Shown in pieces: positions 25,639 through 34,695 of a stretch of 64,000 nucleotides of DNA. How positions within the stretch are numbered: position 1 is the first letter of the stretch; the number at the start of each line of letters is the position of its first letter. Below the pieces are notes generated by a model. It did not search any database and was not told the origin of the DNA. It saw nothing but the letters and a program-made list of their open reading frames with translations. Source of the DNA: Thermohalobaculum sp039027855 (GTDB lineage: Bacteria > Pseudomonadota > Alphaproteobacteria > Rhodobacterales > Rhodobacteraceae); assembly GCA_039027855.1 (NCBI GenBank), contig JBCCJI010000015.1:1-64000 (forward strand). Reading direction: 5' to 3'. Both the position numbers and the translations under genes were made by a program.

Positions 25639-27044
25639 AGCGCCTCTCCCACAGCGGCGGCGGCGAGGCGAGCCAGGGCGGCCATATCGGGTTCCGGCGC
25701 GAGGGCCAGCCCCTCGATCGCGGCATGGGGCGCCCGTGTGATCACGCGGGCATCTGGCGGTAGCGCGCCCTCGGCCAGGACCGCGATACCATCGACGGTG
25801 AAGACCGGCTCGACCGCGGCGTAGAGCAGCCGGTCATCCTCTCCCACAAGCATGACCCGCCCCTGGCCGATTGCGGCCCTCGGCAGCAGGATGACCCCGC
25901 TCACCGTCGGTGCGGTGATCTCGACCCGGAGAAACATGCCCTTGATGAGCGGCGGCTGACGGGTTCCGGCGGGGGGCTCGTAAGGGTGCTCGATGCGCAC
26001 GATGACCCCGACCGAGCGTGTGTCAGGACTGACCGTGTCTGATAGCCGGGCGACCTCGGCCTCGCGTTCACCGCCACCCAGATGCACGCGCGCGGAGAGA
26101 CGCGCCGCAACCACGGGCGTGCCGACATCCCGACCGGGTGAGACCGCGCGCCTGAGATCGCCTTCGGCAAAGGGCGCCACCGATGCCGGCCCCTCCTGAC
26201 GGTCCGCAGTCGGGGCGGCGCCGGCAAGGCGGGCCAGCGCCTCGATCCGGTTCTGCGCAACCTGAACGTCGATCTCGGCCGCATCGATGCCGTCCAGCGT
26301 GCCCATATTAGTGCCGACGCCCACGTATTGACCGATCTCGACATGGGTCTCGGCCACGCGCGCATCGAAAGGCGCGAGGATCTCGGTGCGCTCAAGATCG
26401 AGTGCTGCAGCGTCGCGTGCCGCGAGTGCGGCGTATGCGGCGGCGTCCTGTGCCGCGATCTGTGCGGGCAGGAGTGCGAGCGCGCCCTCGTGGGTCTGCA
26501 CTTTGGCGCGCTGGGCCAGCACCTCGCGGCGGCGCTCCTCCACAACGCTCGCCGAGACGGTACCGCCGGCGGCCAGCCGTTCGGTCCGCACGAGATCGGT
26601 CTCGGCCAGCGCCAGGGCTTCGCGCTCGATCGCCAGCGCTGCGGTCGTGGTGTGCCGAGAGAGGCGTATCTCCTCCAGACGCGCCTCCGCTGCCTCCAGA
26701 TCCGCCTCGGCCCGGTCGAGCGCGATCACGTAGTCCTCGGCGGCAATGGCGATCAGCACCTCACCCTCGGCGACAAAGCCGCCACGCCGGTAATTGGGAT
26801 GGAGATAGGCGACCGGGCCGGCCACCTCGGCCACGGCCGTCCACAGCCGCGCCGGCGTGACGGTGCCAAACCCTGAGATCGACGGGGTGAAGACGCGCGG
26901 GACCGCCGTGACATAGGCGACGGGCACGCGGCGCTCCGCGAGAACGATCTCGGGCGGCGCCGGGTTGCGCTGCATGGCCTGCCACAACAGCAGTGCGCCA
27001 AGCAGCACTGGCGGCAGGATCACGAGGCGGGAAAGGACGGTCAT
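25635..27044 (-). CDS. RND efflux periplasmic adaptor (HlyD/MFP family)
   Basis: A 469-residue membrane-fusion protein with an N-terminal membrane anchor (LVILPPVLLGALLLWQAMQ). The lipoyl-like half appears as AEVAGPVAYLHPNYRRGGFV, then a long coiled-coil hairpin (ALDRAEADLEAAEARLEEIRL...) at about residues 130-230, and the second half after ILAPFDARVAETHVEIGQYV. The C-terminal beta-barrel region contains VILLPRAAIGQGRVMLV. It bridges the RND pump to an outer-membrane channel. It is the upstream gene of the pair; 136 bases separate it from an EF-hand gene further upstream. Confidence 0.88.
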   Translation of the reverse strand: MTVLSRLVILPPVLLGALLLWQAMQRNPAPPEIVLAERRVPVAYVTAVPRVFTPSISGFGTVTPARLWTAVAEVAGPVAYLHPNYRRGGFVAEGEVLIAIAAEDYVIALDRAEADLEAAEARLEEIRLSRHTTTAALAIEREALALAETDLVRTERLAAGGTVSASVVEERRREVLAQRAKVQTHEGALALLPAQIAAQDAAAYAALAARDAAALDLERTEILAPFDARVAETHVEIGQYVGVGTNMGTLDGIDAAEIDVQVAQNRIEALARLAGAAPTADRQEGPASVAPFAEGDLRRAVSPGRDVGTPVVAARLSARVHLGGGEREAEVARLSDTVSPDTRSVGVIVRIEHPYEPPAGTRQPPLIKGMFLRVEITAPTVSGVILLPRAAIGQGRVMLVGEDDRLLYAAVEPVFTVDGIAVLAEGALPPDARVITRAPHAAIEGLALAPEPDMAALARLAAAAVGEAL

Positions 27045-27180
27045 CGCATGGGTTCCATCACCGCTTTCACGTCATGCGCGGGCGTCATGCGGCCCGCGCT
27101 CTCGCCGCGTCTGTCTCGGCCGGGGGCTCTCCCCGGTCCCTCCCCGGTTCTGGCCGGGATCGGCATCCCGCGCCGATGGC

Positions 27181-27498
27181 TCAGCGCCTGGCCCGCTCTG
27201 CGAGGGCCTGCATCTCCTCGGTCGTGACGATGCCGTTGCCGTCGCCGTCCAGGCGCCCGAACGCCGTGCCATAGCGGCCCATGCGTTTGATCAGGGCGGC
27301 GCGACCGATGCCGCTCTGGGCGTTCAGATCGATCAGGGTGGTGAACTCGCTCAGCGTCAGTGCACCGTCGGCATCCGCGTCGGCCTGCATGAAATTCTCG
27401 ATCAGCTGGTCGCGATTGGCCGATTGGGCAGAGGCACCCGGAGCGATGCCGAGTGTGATGACGGCAAAAAGGACCGGAACCGTGAGGGTGGCGTTCAT
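27181..27498 (-). CDS. Secreted EF-hand calcium-binding protein
   Basis: The better start is MNATLTVPVLFAVITLGIAP at 27498 (an earlier ATG gives MERTMNATL), because it opens with a signal peptide cleaved near ASAQS. The 105-residue product has two EF-hand loops, DADADGALTLSEF near residue 43 and RLDGDGNGIVTTEEM near 80, with D/N at the calcium-binding positions. It should be a periplasmic or secreted Ca2+-responsive protein. It lies upstream of the efflux genes on the same strand; linkage to them is uncertain. Confidence 0.8.
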   Translation of the reverse strand: MNATLTVPVLFAVITLGIAPGASAQSANRDQLIENFMQADADADGALTLSEFTTLIDLNAQSGIGRAALIKRMGRYGTAFGRLDGDGNGIVTTEEMQALAERARR

Positions 27499-27608
27499 CG
27501 TTCTCTCCATGGTTTTGGGAAGGGGCGCAGCTGGTGTGACGATGCGGGCGGCGGCGCGGGTCGTGTGGCGTGGATGGTTTCCGGCACAGCGCTGCGGGCG
27601 CGTCCCGA

Positions 27609-27914
27609 TCAGCGGCTGATCGAGCCCTGTCGCGTCCAGCTCCTACCGCGCGGGCCGGTCGTCGTGCGGCTGCCCGAACACGTGCCGCCCGCGCAGCTGC
27701 CGCTGCCCTGGCGCGTAGCGCTGTAACCCCAGGGGCCGGTCTTGGTGACATCGCGCGAGCAACTGCCGCCTGTGCAACTGCCCGATCCATGGACGCTGGA
27801 TGTGCCGCCGCGCGGGCCGGTGACGCTTCCCTTGCGCTCCCAGGCGCTGGCATCGGCGGCAACGCCTATGGCGAGCAGGGCGGCAAGGGCGGGGATGGCG
27901 ATGGTTCTGGTCAT
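27609..27914 (-). CDS. Small secreted Cys-Gly repeat protein of unknown function
   Basis: The product has 101 residues. A signal peptide (MTRTIAIPALAALLAIGVAAD, cleaved near ASAWE) is followed by three imperfect repeats of about 25 residues built on TGPxGxS, GSGSCTGGSC and GSGSCAGGTC, which place four Cys in two CxGGxC pairs. I do not recognise a named family. Paired CxGGxC in a Gly/Ser-rich chain suggests disulfide cross-linking or metal binding in the periplasm. It is next to the EF-hand gene and divergent from a response regulator, so it may be a target of that system. Confidence 0.65.
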   Translation of the reverse strand: MTRTIAIPALAALLAIGVAADASAWERKGSVTGPRGGTSSVHGSGSCTGGSCSRDVTKTGPWGYSATRQGSGSCAGGTCSGSRTTTGPRGRSWTRQGSISR

Positions 27915-28106
27915 GGCGACCTCCTGTCTCTTCTCGCTGACGGGCGGGTCGGTGCCGCGTCGTCTGGAGAGAGCCCTACCGGCGCCATGTCACCCCGGTA
28001 TCGATGGTGCGAAACAACCGGTATCGCTCGGTCAACGGGGCGTAACAGAATGTAAAAACCGGCCCCGGTGGCTTGCCCGGTCGCCGGACTTGGCGAGACT
28101 GCGGCC

Positions 28107-28826
28107 ATGCATGACGGGCGCCCCTTCATCCTGATCGTCGACGACGACCCCGAGATCCGCCGCCTGTTGGCCGAGTTTTTGGCGCGCGAGGGGCTGGAGG
28201 TCGAAACGGCGGAGGACGCGGTCGCCATGGACGCCGCCATGGCACGCCGCCGCCCCGATCTCGTGGTGCTGGATCTGATGATGCCCGGCGAGGACGGCCT
28301 GTCGGTCTGTCGGCGCCTGCGCACCGCGGCTGGCCCCGCGATCCTGATGCTCACGGCGAAAAGCGACGAGATCGACCGGGTCGTAGGGCTTGAGCTCGGC
28401 GCCGACGACTACCTGGCCAAGCCCTTCGGCCCGCGCGAGCTGTTGGCCCGCATCCGCGCCGTGCTGCGCCGGACCGGCGAGCGGGCTGGCGGTATGGCAC
28501 CGCTCCGCCGATACGCTTTCGACCGGTTCACCATCGATCTTGATGCGCGGCAATTGACGGATGAGGCTGGCATATCGCTGCAGCTGACCAGCGGTGAATT
28601 CGACCTGCTCAGCTGCTTCATCGAGCGCCCGCGCCGGGTGTTGTCGCGTGACCAGATCCTCGACCGCCTGCGCGGTCGGGGTGCCGAACCCTTCGACCGG
28701 ACCGTCGACATGCTGGTCTCGCGCCTTCGCCGCAAGCTGGCGTCGGTCAGCCCGGATGTCGAGCTGATCAGCACGGTGCGTAACGGAGGTTATCTGTTCA
28801 CCGCCGGTGTCGGGCCTGCGCCGTGA
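28107..28826 (+). CDS. OmpR-family response regulator
   Basis: From the ATG at 28107 the product has 239 residues. The receiver domain (1-120) shows the acidic patch VDDDPE, the phosphoacceptor Asp in LVVLDLMMPG (about residue 56), TAKSDE, and the conserved Lys in LAKPFGP. The second half is an OmpR-type winged helix with LTSGEFDLLSCFIERPRRVLSRDQIL and RTVDMLVSRLRRKL and the terminal NGGYLF. It should be activated by the kinase whose gene overlaps its stop (28823). Divergence from the Cys-repeat, EF-hand and efflux genes suggests these as targets. Confidence 0.92.
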   Translation: MHDGRPFILIVDDDPEIRRLLAEFLAREGLEVETAEDAVAMDAAMARRRPDLVVLDLMMPGEDGLSVCRRLRTAAGPAILMLTAKSDEIDRVVGLELGADDYLAKPFGPRELLARIRAVLRRTGERAGGMAPLRRYAFDRFTIDLDARQLTDEAGISLQLTSGEFDLLSCFIERPRRVLSRDQILDRLRGRGAEPFDRTVDMLVSRLRRKLASVSPDVELISTVRNGGYLFTAGVGPAP

Positions 28827-30220
28827 CGGGCGGGCTCAGCCTGTCATGGCGCGTCGGCCTTATCGCGATGGTCGGGCTGATGGCGGGCTGGTTAGCCGTC
28901 GTGGCGGCCGGATATATCGGGCGCGGCGCAGGAGAACCGGCAGCGTTGGCCTCGCCACTGCGCCTTGCCGCCATCGCCGAGGTCATCGACGCGGCGGAAC
29001 CGGGTGAGCGACAGCGCATGATGGAGGCCATCCGGACGCCACATCTCGCCATCTGGGTCGAACCGGAACCCCTCACCGTGACCGCGCTTCCCGAGCTCAC
29101 ATCCTTCGACGCCGCGCGGATCGAGGCGTACCGCGAGGCGCTCGCCGGACGGCCCCTTGTCATCACGCCGCGCCAGAGCGACCGGCTTCCCGGCCGGATG
29201 ATGGCGAGCGCACTGAGCGCCGTGGAGTTCCGGATCGGGTTGACCGGGGGCGAGACGCTGGTCGTAACGAGCCAGAGCCCTTTCATCGTTGCACCGACCG
29301 GACTGCCGGTGGGTTTCGGCGCCGGACTGATCGGCGTTCTGGTCGCGCTTATCACGCTGATCGCGCTGCACCGTGAGTTCCGGCCGTTGCAGCAACTTGC
29401 AGCCTCGGTCGACCGCGTCGATCCCGGGCTCGCGATGCAGACGCTGCCGACGATCCGTGCCCGCTCGCCAGAGGTGCGGGCGCTCGTCACGGCATTCGCG
29501 CGGCTGCAAGGTCGGCTCGACACCCTGATCCGTGCCCGCCTCGCCCTTGTCGGCGGCATCCAACATGATCTGCGGACCTTCGCGACGCGGCTTCGGCTGA
29601 GGGTGGAGCAGATCCCGCACGCCGGGGACCGCGCCAGGGCGGACGCCGATATCGCCGATATGATCGCCCTGATGGACGATGCGCTGCTCGCCAGCCGTGC
29701 GGGTGTGGGTGAACTGGACACCGCGCTGATCGACCTCATTCCGCTGGTCGCCGGTGAGATCGCGGATCGTCGGACCATGGGCGCCCCGGTCGAGCTTTTG
29801 ACCCTCGCGCCGACGTCGAGCGCGGCCGGCAGCGCCGCGACCGTGGCCAATGTGCTTGGTGACCGCTTGGCGCTCCACCGCATCCTCGCCAACCTCGTCG
29901 ACAACGCCTTGGCTTATGGGCAGAGGGCGGAGGTGAGCCTCATCCCGTCGGCTGATGAGATCGTGTTGACGGTCGATGATACCGGCCCTGGTATCCCGGT
30001 GGATCAGCGCGCTTTGCTGCTCGAGCCCTTCACCCGCGCCGAGGGCTCGCGCGCCCGGGCGACGGGCGGCTCGGGTCTCGGCCTCGCCGTGGTGCGCAGC
30101 CTGGCCGAGGCGCATGGCGGCAGCGTCGCCATCGACGATGCACCGGGGGGCGGTGCGCGCCTCGCGGTCACGCTGCCGCTTTTCCGACCGGGAAGGGGTT
30201 CGCCGCCGGGTCCCGGCTGA
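28823..30220 (+). CDS. Sensor histidine kinase
   Basis: The frame starts at GTG 28823 overlapping the regulator's stop. The 465-residue protein has a first membrane helix (VGLIAMVGLMAGWLAVVAAGYI), a periplasmic sensor region to about residue 160, a second helix (GAGLIGVLVALITLIAL), a HAMP-like linker, then the dimerization box LVGGIQHDLRTFATRLRLR with the phosphoaccepting His near residue 248. The ATPase domain has the N-box LVDNALAYGQ, DTGPGIP, and GGSGLGLAVVRSLAEAHGG. It forms a two-component pair with the gene at 28107. The signal sensed is unknown. Confidence 0.92.
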   Translation: MTGGLSLSWRVGLIAMVGLMAGWLAVVAAGYIGRGAGEPAALASPLRLAAIAEVIDAAEPGERQRMMEAIRTPHLAIWVEPEPLTVTALPELTSFDAARIEAYREALAGRPLVITPRQSDRLPGRMMASALSAVEFRIGLTGGETLVVTSQSPFIVAPTGLPVGFGAGLIGVLVALITLIALHREFRPLQQLAASVDRVDPGLAMQTLPTIRARSPEVRALVTAFARLQGRLDTLIRARLALVGGIQHDLRTFATRLRLRVEQIPHAGDRARADADIADMIALMDDALLASRAGVGELDTALIDLIPLVAGEIADRRTMGAPVELLTLAPTSSAAGSAATVANVLGDRLALHRILANLVDNALAYGQRAEVSLIPSADEIVLTVDDTGPGIPVDQRALLLEPFTRAEGSRARATGGSGLGLAVVRSLAEAHGGSVAIDDAPGGGARLAVTLPLFRPGRGSPPGPG

Positions 30221-30305
30221 CGTGGCGATGGGCTCGTCACCAACGGGGCGAGCATTGGGCATCGGTGGGCCGCCGAAAGGCGAAGGGCGTGGGCAAGCCT
30301 ATCTC

Positions 30306-30334
30306 GGCCCCCGGGCCCGCGCGGGCCTGGGGCC
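30306..30334. terminator. Strong GC hairpin between convergent genes
   Basis: The 12-base palindrome GCCCGCGCGGGC is extended on both sides by CCCC/GGGG pairing, giving a very stable stem in the 220-base gap where the kinase gene (plus) and the DmdA-like gene (minus) converge. There is no clear T-run, so it is a candidate bidirectional terminator or a Rho-independent-like pause. Confidence 0.4.
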
Positions 30335-30440
30335 GGGGGTCGACCGGCGGGGCGCCCTTGCTTGCTCGGGCGATGTCCAGCGCCGCAGGGCCGGTTGCAA
30401 GCCGAGCGAGAGCGACCGCTCGGCACTGCCGCCGGCGAGG

Positions 30441-31601
30441 TCAGATGAAGCTCTCGGTCTTCACCACCGCATGCCTGCGCCCCTCGGGGGTCTTCACGAA
30501 CACTTCGGTGCCGTCGTCCCAATGCGTCAGGCGGATCATGCCGATCGCCACATTGGTCTGAAAATCCGGCGACCAGGCACAGGAGGTGATCCGCCCGACC
30601 CGCCGCTCGCCGATCCGCTTGTCGCCGACCACGATGGACCACTCGCTGGTACAGGGTGGTAGCGGTGCGCCGTCGATCGCAAAGCTGCGGATCTGGCGGA
30701 TCGGCCCGTCGGCCGCCACCCGCAACAGGGCGTCACGTCCGATACAGCCAAGCGCGATGCGCGTATCGCAGAACCGCCCAAGGCCGCATTCATGCGGCGT
30801 GTCGCGCCGGGTCATGTCGGTGCCGTAGCTCAGGAGCCGACCCTCGATCCGTTCGATCAGGTTGGGACAGCCCGCCCGCACGCCCAAATCGCGGCCGGCC
30901 TCGAACAGCGCGTCCCAGATCTGCTCGCCATAGGTCCGGTCGCCCTCCACATAGATCTCGAAGCCGCCCTGCTTGGAATACCCCGAGCGCGCGACGACCA
31001 GATGGCGACCACCGAACTCCAGCCACGAGTAGCGGAAGAACCGGATCCGTTTCACAGACTCGCCAAAGACGCGGGTCATCAGTTCCTCGGCCAGCGGACC
31101 CTGCACCGCCAGGGGCGAGACCGCGGGCTCGGTCACATCGACCTGGAAGGACCGGCCATGGGCGATGCCTTTGATCCAGAACAGCAGATCGCTGTCGGCG
31201 ATGGAGATCCAGTAGCGATCTTCTGCCAGCTTGAGCGTGACCGGGTCGTTCATCATGCCCCCGGTCTCGTCGACCATGGGCGTGTAGAAACACCGCCCCT
31301 CGGTCAGCGAGCGCAGATCGCGCGGTGTGAGCATCTGGACGAGGCGGCCGGCGTCGCTGCCGCGCACCTCCACCTGCCGCTCGACCGCGACATCCCAGAC
31401 CTGCACGGCGGATTTCAGGTGGCGGTACTCATCCTCCAGGTTACCGAAGCTCGTCGGTAGCAGCATGTGATTGTAGCAGGTATAGGCCGCGACGCCCGCC
31501 GCATCGACGCGGCGGCTGAACGGGGTCTCGCGGATGCGGCGACTACGGGTGAAGGCGGGGATGCCGGCGGCGACCGTCACGCGCTCAGGCGCCGCCGTCA
31601 T
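30441..31601 (-). CDS. DmdA-like aminomethyltransferase (GcvT family; DMSP demethylase-like)
   Basis: The likely start is MTAAPERVTVAAGIPAFTRS at 31601, which overlaps the stop of the DUF1326 gene by one base. The 386-residue tetrahydrofolate-binding GcvT-fold protein has many segments that match dimethylsulfoniopropionate demethylase as I remember it: RRIRETPFSRRVDAAGV, NHMLLPTSF, VQVWDVAVERQVEV, DRYWISIADSDLLFW, SPLAVQGPLAEELM, SKQGGFEIYVEG, and ERIEGRLLSYGTDMTR. DmdA transfers a methyl group from DMSP to THF. The match is strong across the whole length, but related GcvT-like paralogues exist, so substrate needs testing. It is the third gene of an operon with DUF2182 and DUF1326, not the usual setting for dmdA. 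Confidence 0.68.
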   Translation of the reverse strand: MTAAPERVTVAAGIPAFTRSRRIRETPFSRRVDAAGVAAYTCYNHMLLPTSFGNLEDEYRHLKSAVQVWDVAVERQVEVRGSDAGRLVQMLTPRDLRSLTEGRCFYTPMVDETGGMMNDPVTLKLAEDRYWISIADSDLLFWIKGIAHGRSFQVDVTEPAVSPLAVQGPLAEELMTRVFGESVKRIRFFRYSWLEFGGRHLVVARSGYSKQGGFEIYVEGDRTYGEQIWDALFEAGRDLGVRAGCPNLIERIEGRLLSYGTDMTRRDTPHECGLGRFCDTRIALGCIGRDALLRVAADGPIRQIRSFAIDGAPLPPCTSEWSIVVGDKRIGERRVGRITSCAWSPDFQTNVAIGMIRLTHWDDGTEVFVKTPEGRRHAVVKTESFI

Positions 31602-32209
31602 CAGGCGTTGCCCCAGACGATCTGGCAGATCTCCGCGCTGCGCCCGTCGAAGTCCCAGACCCGCCCACGGTCGCGCACCCGGCCTTGCGATGCCATGGCG
31701 ACCGTGACGTCGGGGCCCATCCAATAGCCGGTATTGGTGACTTTCACTTCCTCGTCCGGGTCGGTGCCCTCGATCGGGGCCACGGCGCCCTTGATCTTCT
31801 TGCCGACCACCAGCCGGCGGGTCTTGCCCTCGGTCTCGTAGCTGATCGGCTGACGCTCGGCGCCCAGGAACTCACCCACCAGGATCGAGAACAGGCCGGT
31901 CGTGCCCCGCGCCTTGCCCGAGAAGATCTTGACCAGCGCATCGAACGCCTCGTCCGAGGCGCGTTCGTCGATATAGGCGGCGGCCTTCCAGTTGCCGCGT
32001 GCCATTTCGCCCGGGATGTCGAGCATCATGCCGACATTCAGCCCCGACAGGTCGGCGCCGTTAAAGGTGCCCTCGTCGATGCGCACGCCCATCCAGGCCT
32101 GGCAATAACCCTCGGTCGGCGGATGTTTGCCAAGGCTCACAACACAGGGGCAGAAGACAGTACAGTTGCAGTTGAGGATGAGTTCCCCGTTGATCGACCA
32201 GTTATCCAT
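31601..32209 (-). CDS. DUF1326 protein
   Basis: A 202-residue cytosolic protein with the family Cys motif near the N-terminus, NCNCTVFCPCVVSLGKHP, and conserved blocks NWKAAAYIDERAS and a C-terminal WDFDGRSAEICQIVWG. The Cys-rich segment probably binds a metal. DUF1326 genes commonly travel with DUF2182 genes. Here the order is DUF2182 (25 bases upstream), DUF1326, then the DmdA-like gene with a TGATG overlap, so all three are probably co-expressed. No function is established for this family that I can rely on. Confidence 0.82.
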   Translation of the reverse strand: MDNWSINGELILNCNCTVFCPCVVSLGKHPPTEGYCQAWMGVRIDEGTFNGADLSGLNVGMMLDIPGEMARGNWKAAAYIDERASDEAFDALVKIFSGKARGTTGLFSILVGEFLGAERQPISYETEGKTRRLVVGKKIKGAVAPIEGTDPDEEVKVTNTGYWMGPDVTVAMASQGRVRDRGRVWDFDGRSAEICQIVWGNA

Positions 32210-32233
32210 GGCCGCCCTCCCGTCGTTTTTTGA

Positions 32234-33109
32234 TTATAGTGAAGTAGCAATCGACACGCCGGCTATTCCGGTTCCGGCTGAAATCAGCAGGAATCCGACG
32301 GGGCGTGTCAGCGGCCTGCCAATATCCGGCAGTTTTTCCAGCATCATGAGCAGCGTGGCGCCGCCCATGAAAAGAAGATTCGACGTCCCGCCGACGAAGG
32401 CGAGCAGCATGAGCGCCCAGCAGCAGCCGAGGCAGTCGAGCCCCAGTCTCACCCCCATGGAGAACGCCGCGGGCGCGCCCGGCCGCCAGGCGCCGAGGAA
32501 GAAGGCGGTGGGCGCGCGGCAGCGGCGGAGGCAGGCCTCCTTGAGCGCGCTGAACTGCCAGAGACCGGCGGCGATCAGCAGCGCGGCCGCGATGCCGGGC
32601 GAGCGGATCGCATCGCTGCCGAGGCCCAGATAGCCGGCCTGTGTCAGCACGACCTGCCCATAGGCTGCGACGACCGCGAACCCGGCCCAAACCGTGAGGT
32701 ACCCCGCTGCGAGCGCGGGCAGGGCGAGGGCCGATAGTGCCGCGGGTTCACGCGCCGCAATGCTCTCGCCGATGGTGCCGAAGGCCCGCAGCGCGGGCAG
32801 GGCGGTCGGCAGCATCATCGCCGCCCCCATCGTCGCCCACATGGCCCAGAGACCGGGGATCGACGCCTCGCGCGTCGCCGTGAGGCAGAGCGCTGTGAGC
32901 GCATCGACACCGAGTGCCAGAAGCTCGGGCGGGAGATCCGCGCGCGGGTCCATCGCCCAGACCGCGACCCAGGCCACGGCGAGAAGCGCGTAGATGCCAA
33001 GCCATGACAGCGTGTGCGGCGTGAGCCGCATGGACCGCGCGAGCGCCCCGGTCAGCGCCGCCACGGTCTCTCTCGGCAAAATTGCGGAATAACTTCTCAT
33101 TACCCGCAT
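32234..33109 (-). CDS. DUF2182 integral membrane protein, predicted metal-binding
   Basis: A 291-residue membrane protein with about seven helices. The start is uncertain (MRVMRSYSAILPRE at 33109, or the next ATG at 33100). Typical DUF2182 landmarks are WATMGAAMMLPTALPAL near residue 95, PTAFFLGAWRPGAPAAF near 190 and the Cys-rich GLDCLGCCWALMLL near 210. The CxxCC on a membrane helix suggests metal or thiol chemistry. It is probably the first gene of the operon with DUF1326 and the DmdA-like protein. Confidence 0.82.
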   Translation of the reverse strand: MRVMRSYSAILPRETVAALTGALARSMRLTPHTLSWLGIYALLAVAWVAVWAMDPRADLPPELLALGVDALTALCLTATREASIPGLWAMWATMGAAMMLPTALPALRAFGTIGESIAAREPAALSALALPALAAGYLTVWAGFAVVAAYGQVVLTQAGYLGLGSDAIRSPGIAAALLIAAGLWQFSALKEACLRRCRAPTAFFLGAWRPGAPAAFSMGVRLGLDCLGCCWALMLLAFVGGTSNLLFMGGATLLMMLEKLPDIGRPLTRPVGFLLISAGTGIAGVSIATSL

Positions 33110-33267
33110 CCGGATGCCCGGGCAGCCCCGGTGTCAATGCCGATCGCTGCGCCCTTCGACGCAGGTCTGCCCGGATCGGGGCGTTTTGGGCCGTTTGAGC
33201 GCGGATCAGTGGCGAATTGCCGCTTTTCGGGCGCCAAACGCGCGAAGGGCGCGCTGCCTGCTTACGC

Positions 33268-34695
33268 TCACTCGGCGGCTATGGGCGGGTGCACATCGTC
33301 GGGGATCGGGCAGATATAGGGCTCGGCGGCGAGGCGCTCGGCGTGGTCTGCCTTGGCGGCCGCGAGCAGCGCCGGATCGGTGATCACGTCGATGGCGGTC
33401 GCGGCCATGACCTTGGCCGCGTGCGTCATGCCCTTATGCGCGAAGGGCGCGACACCCTGTGCGACGACCTGCCAGGTGTGAAACACCGTGCCGACGGCGC
33501 AGGTCGCCACGCGCGCCTGTACCGTCGGGGTGCGCCAGCTGACATCGCCCACATCGGTCGAGCCGTCGCCCCCGCCCTCGGGCGTGTCGAGCGGCACGAC
33601 GCCGTCGGCCAGCGCCTCGCCCGGTTTCGGGGTCAGGCCGACGCGGCGATAGCTGGCCGCGATTTCTCCCGGTGTGATGGTCTTCTGGATCTCACGGGCA
33701 AAGGCCTCGTCTTCCTCATCGAAGGGCACCGGGCCTAGGTGGTCTAGATGGCGCTGCATCGCCTCCTCCAGCGGTCGATTGCCGAGGAGGTTGGAGACGC
33801 CGGAGAAGACCTTGGTTTCAACCTGGGTTTCCGTCATCAGCGCCGCGCCATCGGCGATCTTGCGCACCCGACCGATCAGCTCATGCAGCTCGCGCAGGCT
33901 TTTGGCACGGACCAGTTGGCGCACGGTCGCACGGGCCTGCACCACGTTTGGCGCCGGGCCACCGACATCGAGATAAGCGTAATGCACACGCGCGTCGTCG
34001 GGCATGTGCTCGCGCATGTAGTTGACGCCGATATTCATCAGCTCGCAGGCATCAAGCGCCGAGCGGCCAAGCTCGGGCGCCGCGGCGGCATGGGCCGCCT
34101 TGCCGGTAAAGGTGAAATCGATGCGCGTGTTCGCAAGGTTGTCGGCCCGGTTGACCGCGGTGAAGGTCGCCGGGTGCCACGAGATCGCGACATCTACATC
34201 ATCGAACAGACCGGCGCGGACCATGTAGGTCTTGGCCGCGCCGCCTTCCTCGGCCGGGCAGCCGTAATAGCGGATTGTGGCGCGGGTGCCGGTCTCGCCC
34301 AACCAGTCCTTGACCGCCGCCGCCGCCATCAAGGCGCCCGCGCCCAGCAGGTTGTGCCCGCAGCCGTGGCCGTTGCCGCCGGCCTCGATCGGGTCGTGGG
34401 TCGCGACGCCCGGTTGCTGGCTAAGGCCCGGCAGCGCGTCGTATTCGCCGAGGATCGCGATGACGGGTCCGCCCGCGCCGGCCGGATCGCCCGCCTCGCC
34501 GATCACCGCGGTGGGGATGCCGGCCGCGTTCTCGGTCACGCGAAAGCCTTCGCTACGCAGCATCGCGGTGTGCTCGGCGCAGGACTTACGCTCGGCATAG
34601 AGCAGTTCGGGCGTCGCGAACACGCGGTCGGCAAAGGCGGTGTAGTCGCCATAGCGCTGCTCGACCAGCGGCCAGATCGGATCGGCGTTGCTCAT
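33268..34695 (-). CDS. M20-family amidohydrolase (AbgB-like)
   Basis: From the ATG at 34695 the product has 475 residues. The dinuclear-metal motifs of M20 peptidases are present: GEYDALPGLSQQPGV near residue 80 and the HGCGHNLLGAGA metal-ligand region near 105, GCPAEEGGAAKTYM with the catalytic Glu-Glu pair, and a lid domain (residues 185-300) that gives the dimer. This layout fits aminobenzoyl-glutamate hydrolase AbgB and related amidohydrolases, which cleave an amide bond in small peptide-like compounds. It is the last gene of a peptide-transporter operon and overlaps the preceding ATPase gene by four bases, so it should process the imported substrate in the cytosol. Confidence 0.82.
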   Translation of the reverse strand: MSNADPIWPLVEQRYGDYTAFADRVFATPELLYAERKSCAEHTAMLRSEGFRVTENAAGIPTAVIGEAGDPAGAGGPVIAILGEYDALPGLSQQPGVATHDPIEAGGNGHGCGHNLLGAGALMAAAAVKDWLGETGTRATIRYYGCPAEEGGAAKTYMVRAGLFDDVDVAISWHPATFTAVNRADNLANTRIDFTFTGKAAHAAAAPELGRSALDACELMNIGVNYMREHMPDDARVHYAYLDVGGPAPNVVQARATVRQLVRAKSLRELHELIGRVRKIADGAALMTETQVETKVFSGVSNLLGNRPLEEAMQRHLDHLGPVPFDEEDEAFAREIQKTITPGEIAASYRRVGLTPKPGEALADGVVPLDTPEGGGDGSTDVGDVSWRTPTVQARVATCAVGTVFHTWQVVAQGVAPFAHKGMTHAAKVMAATAIDVITDPALLAAAKADHAERLAAEPYICPIPDDVHPPIAAE

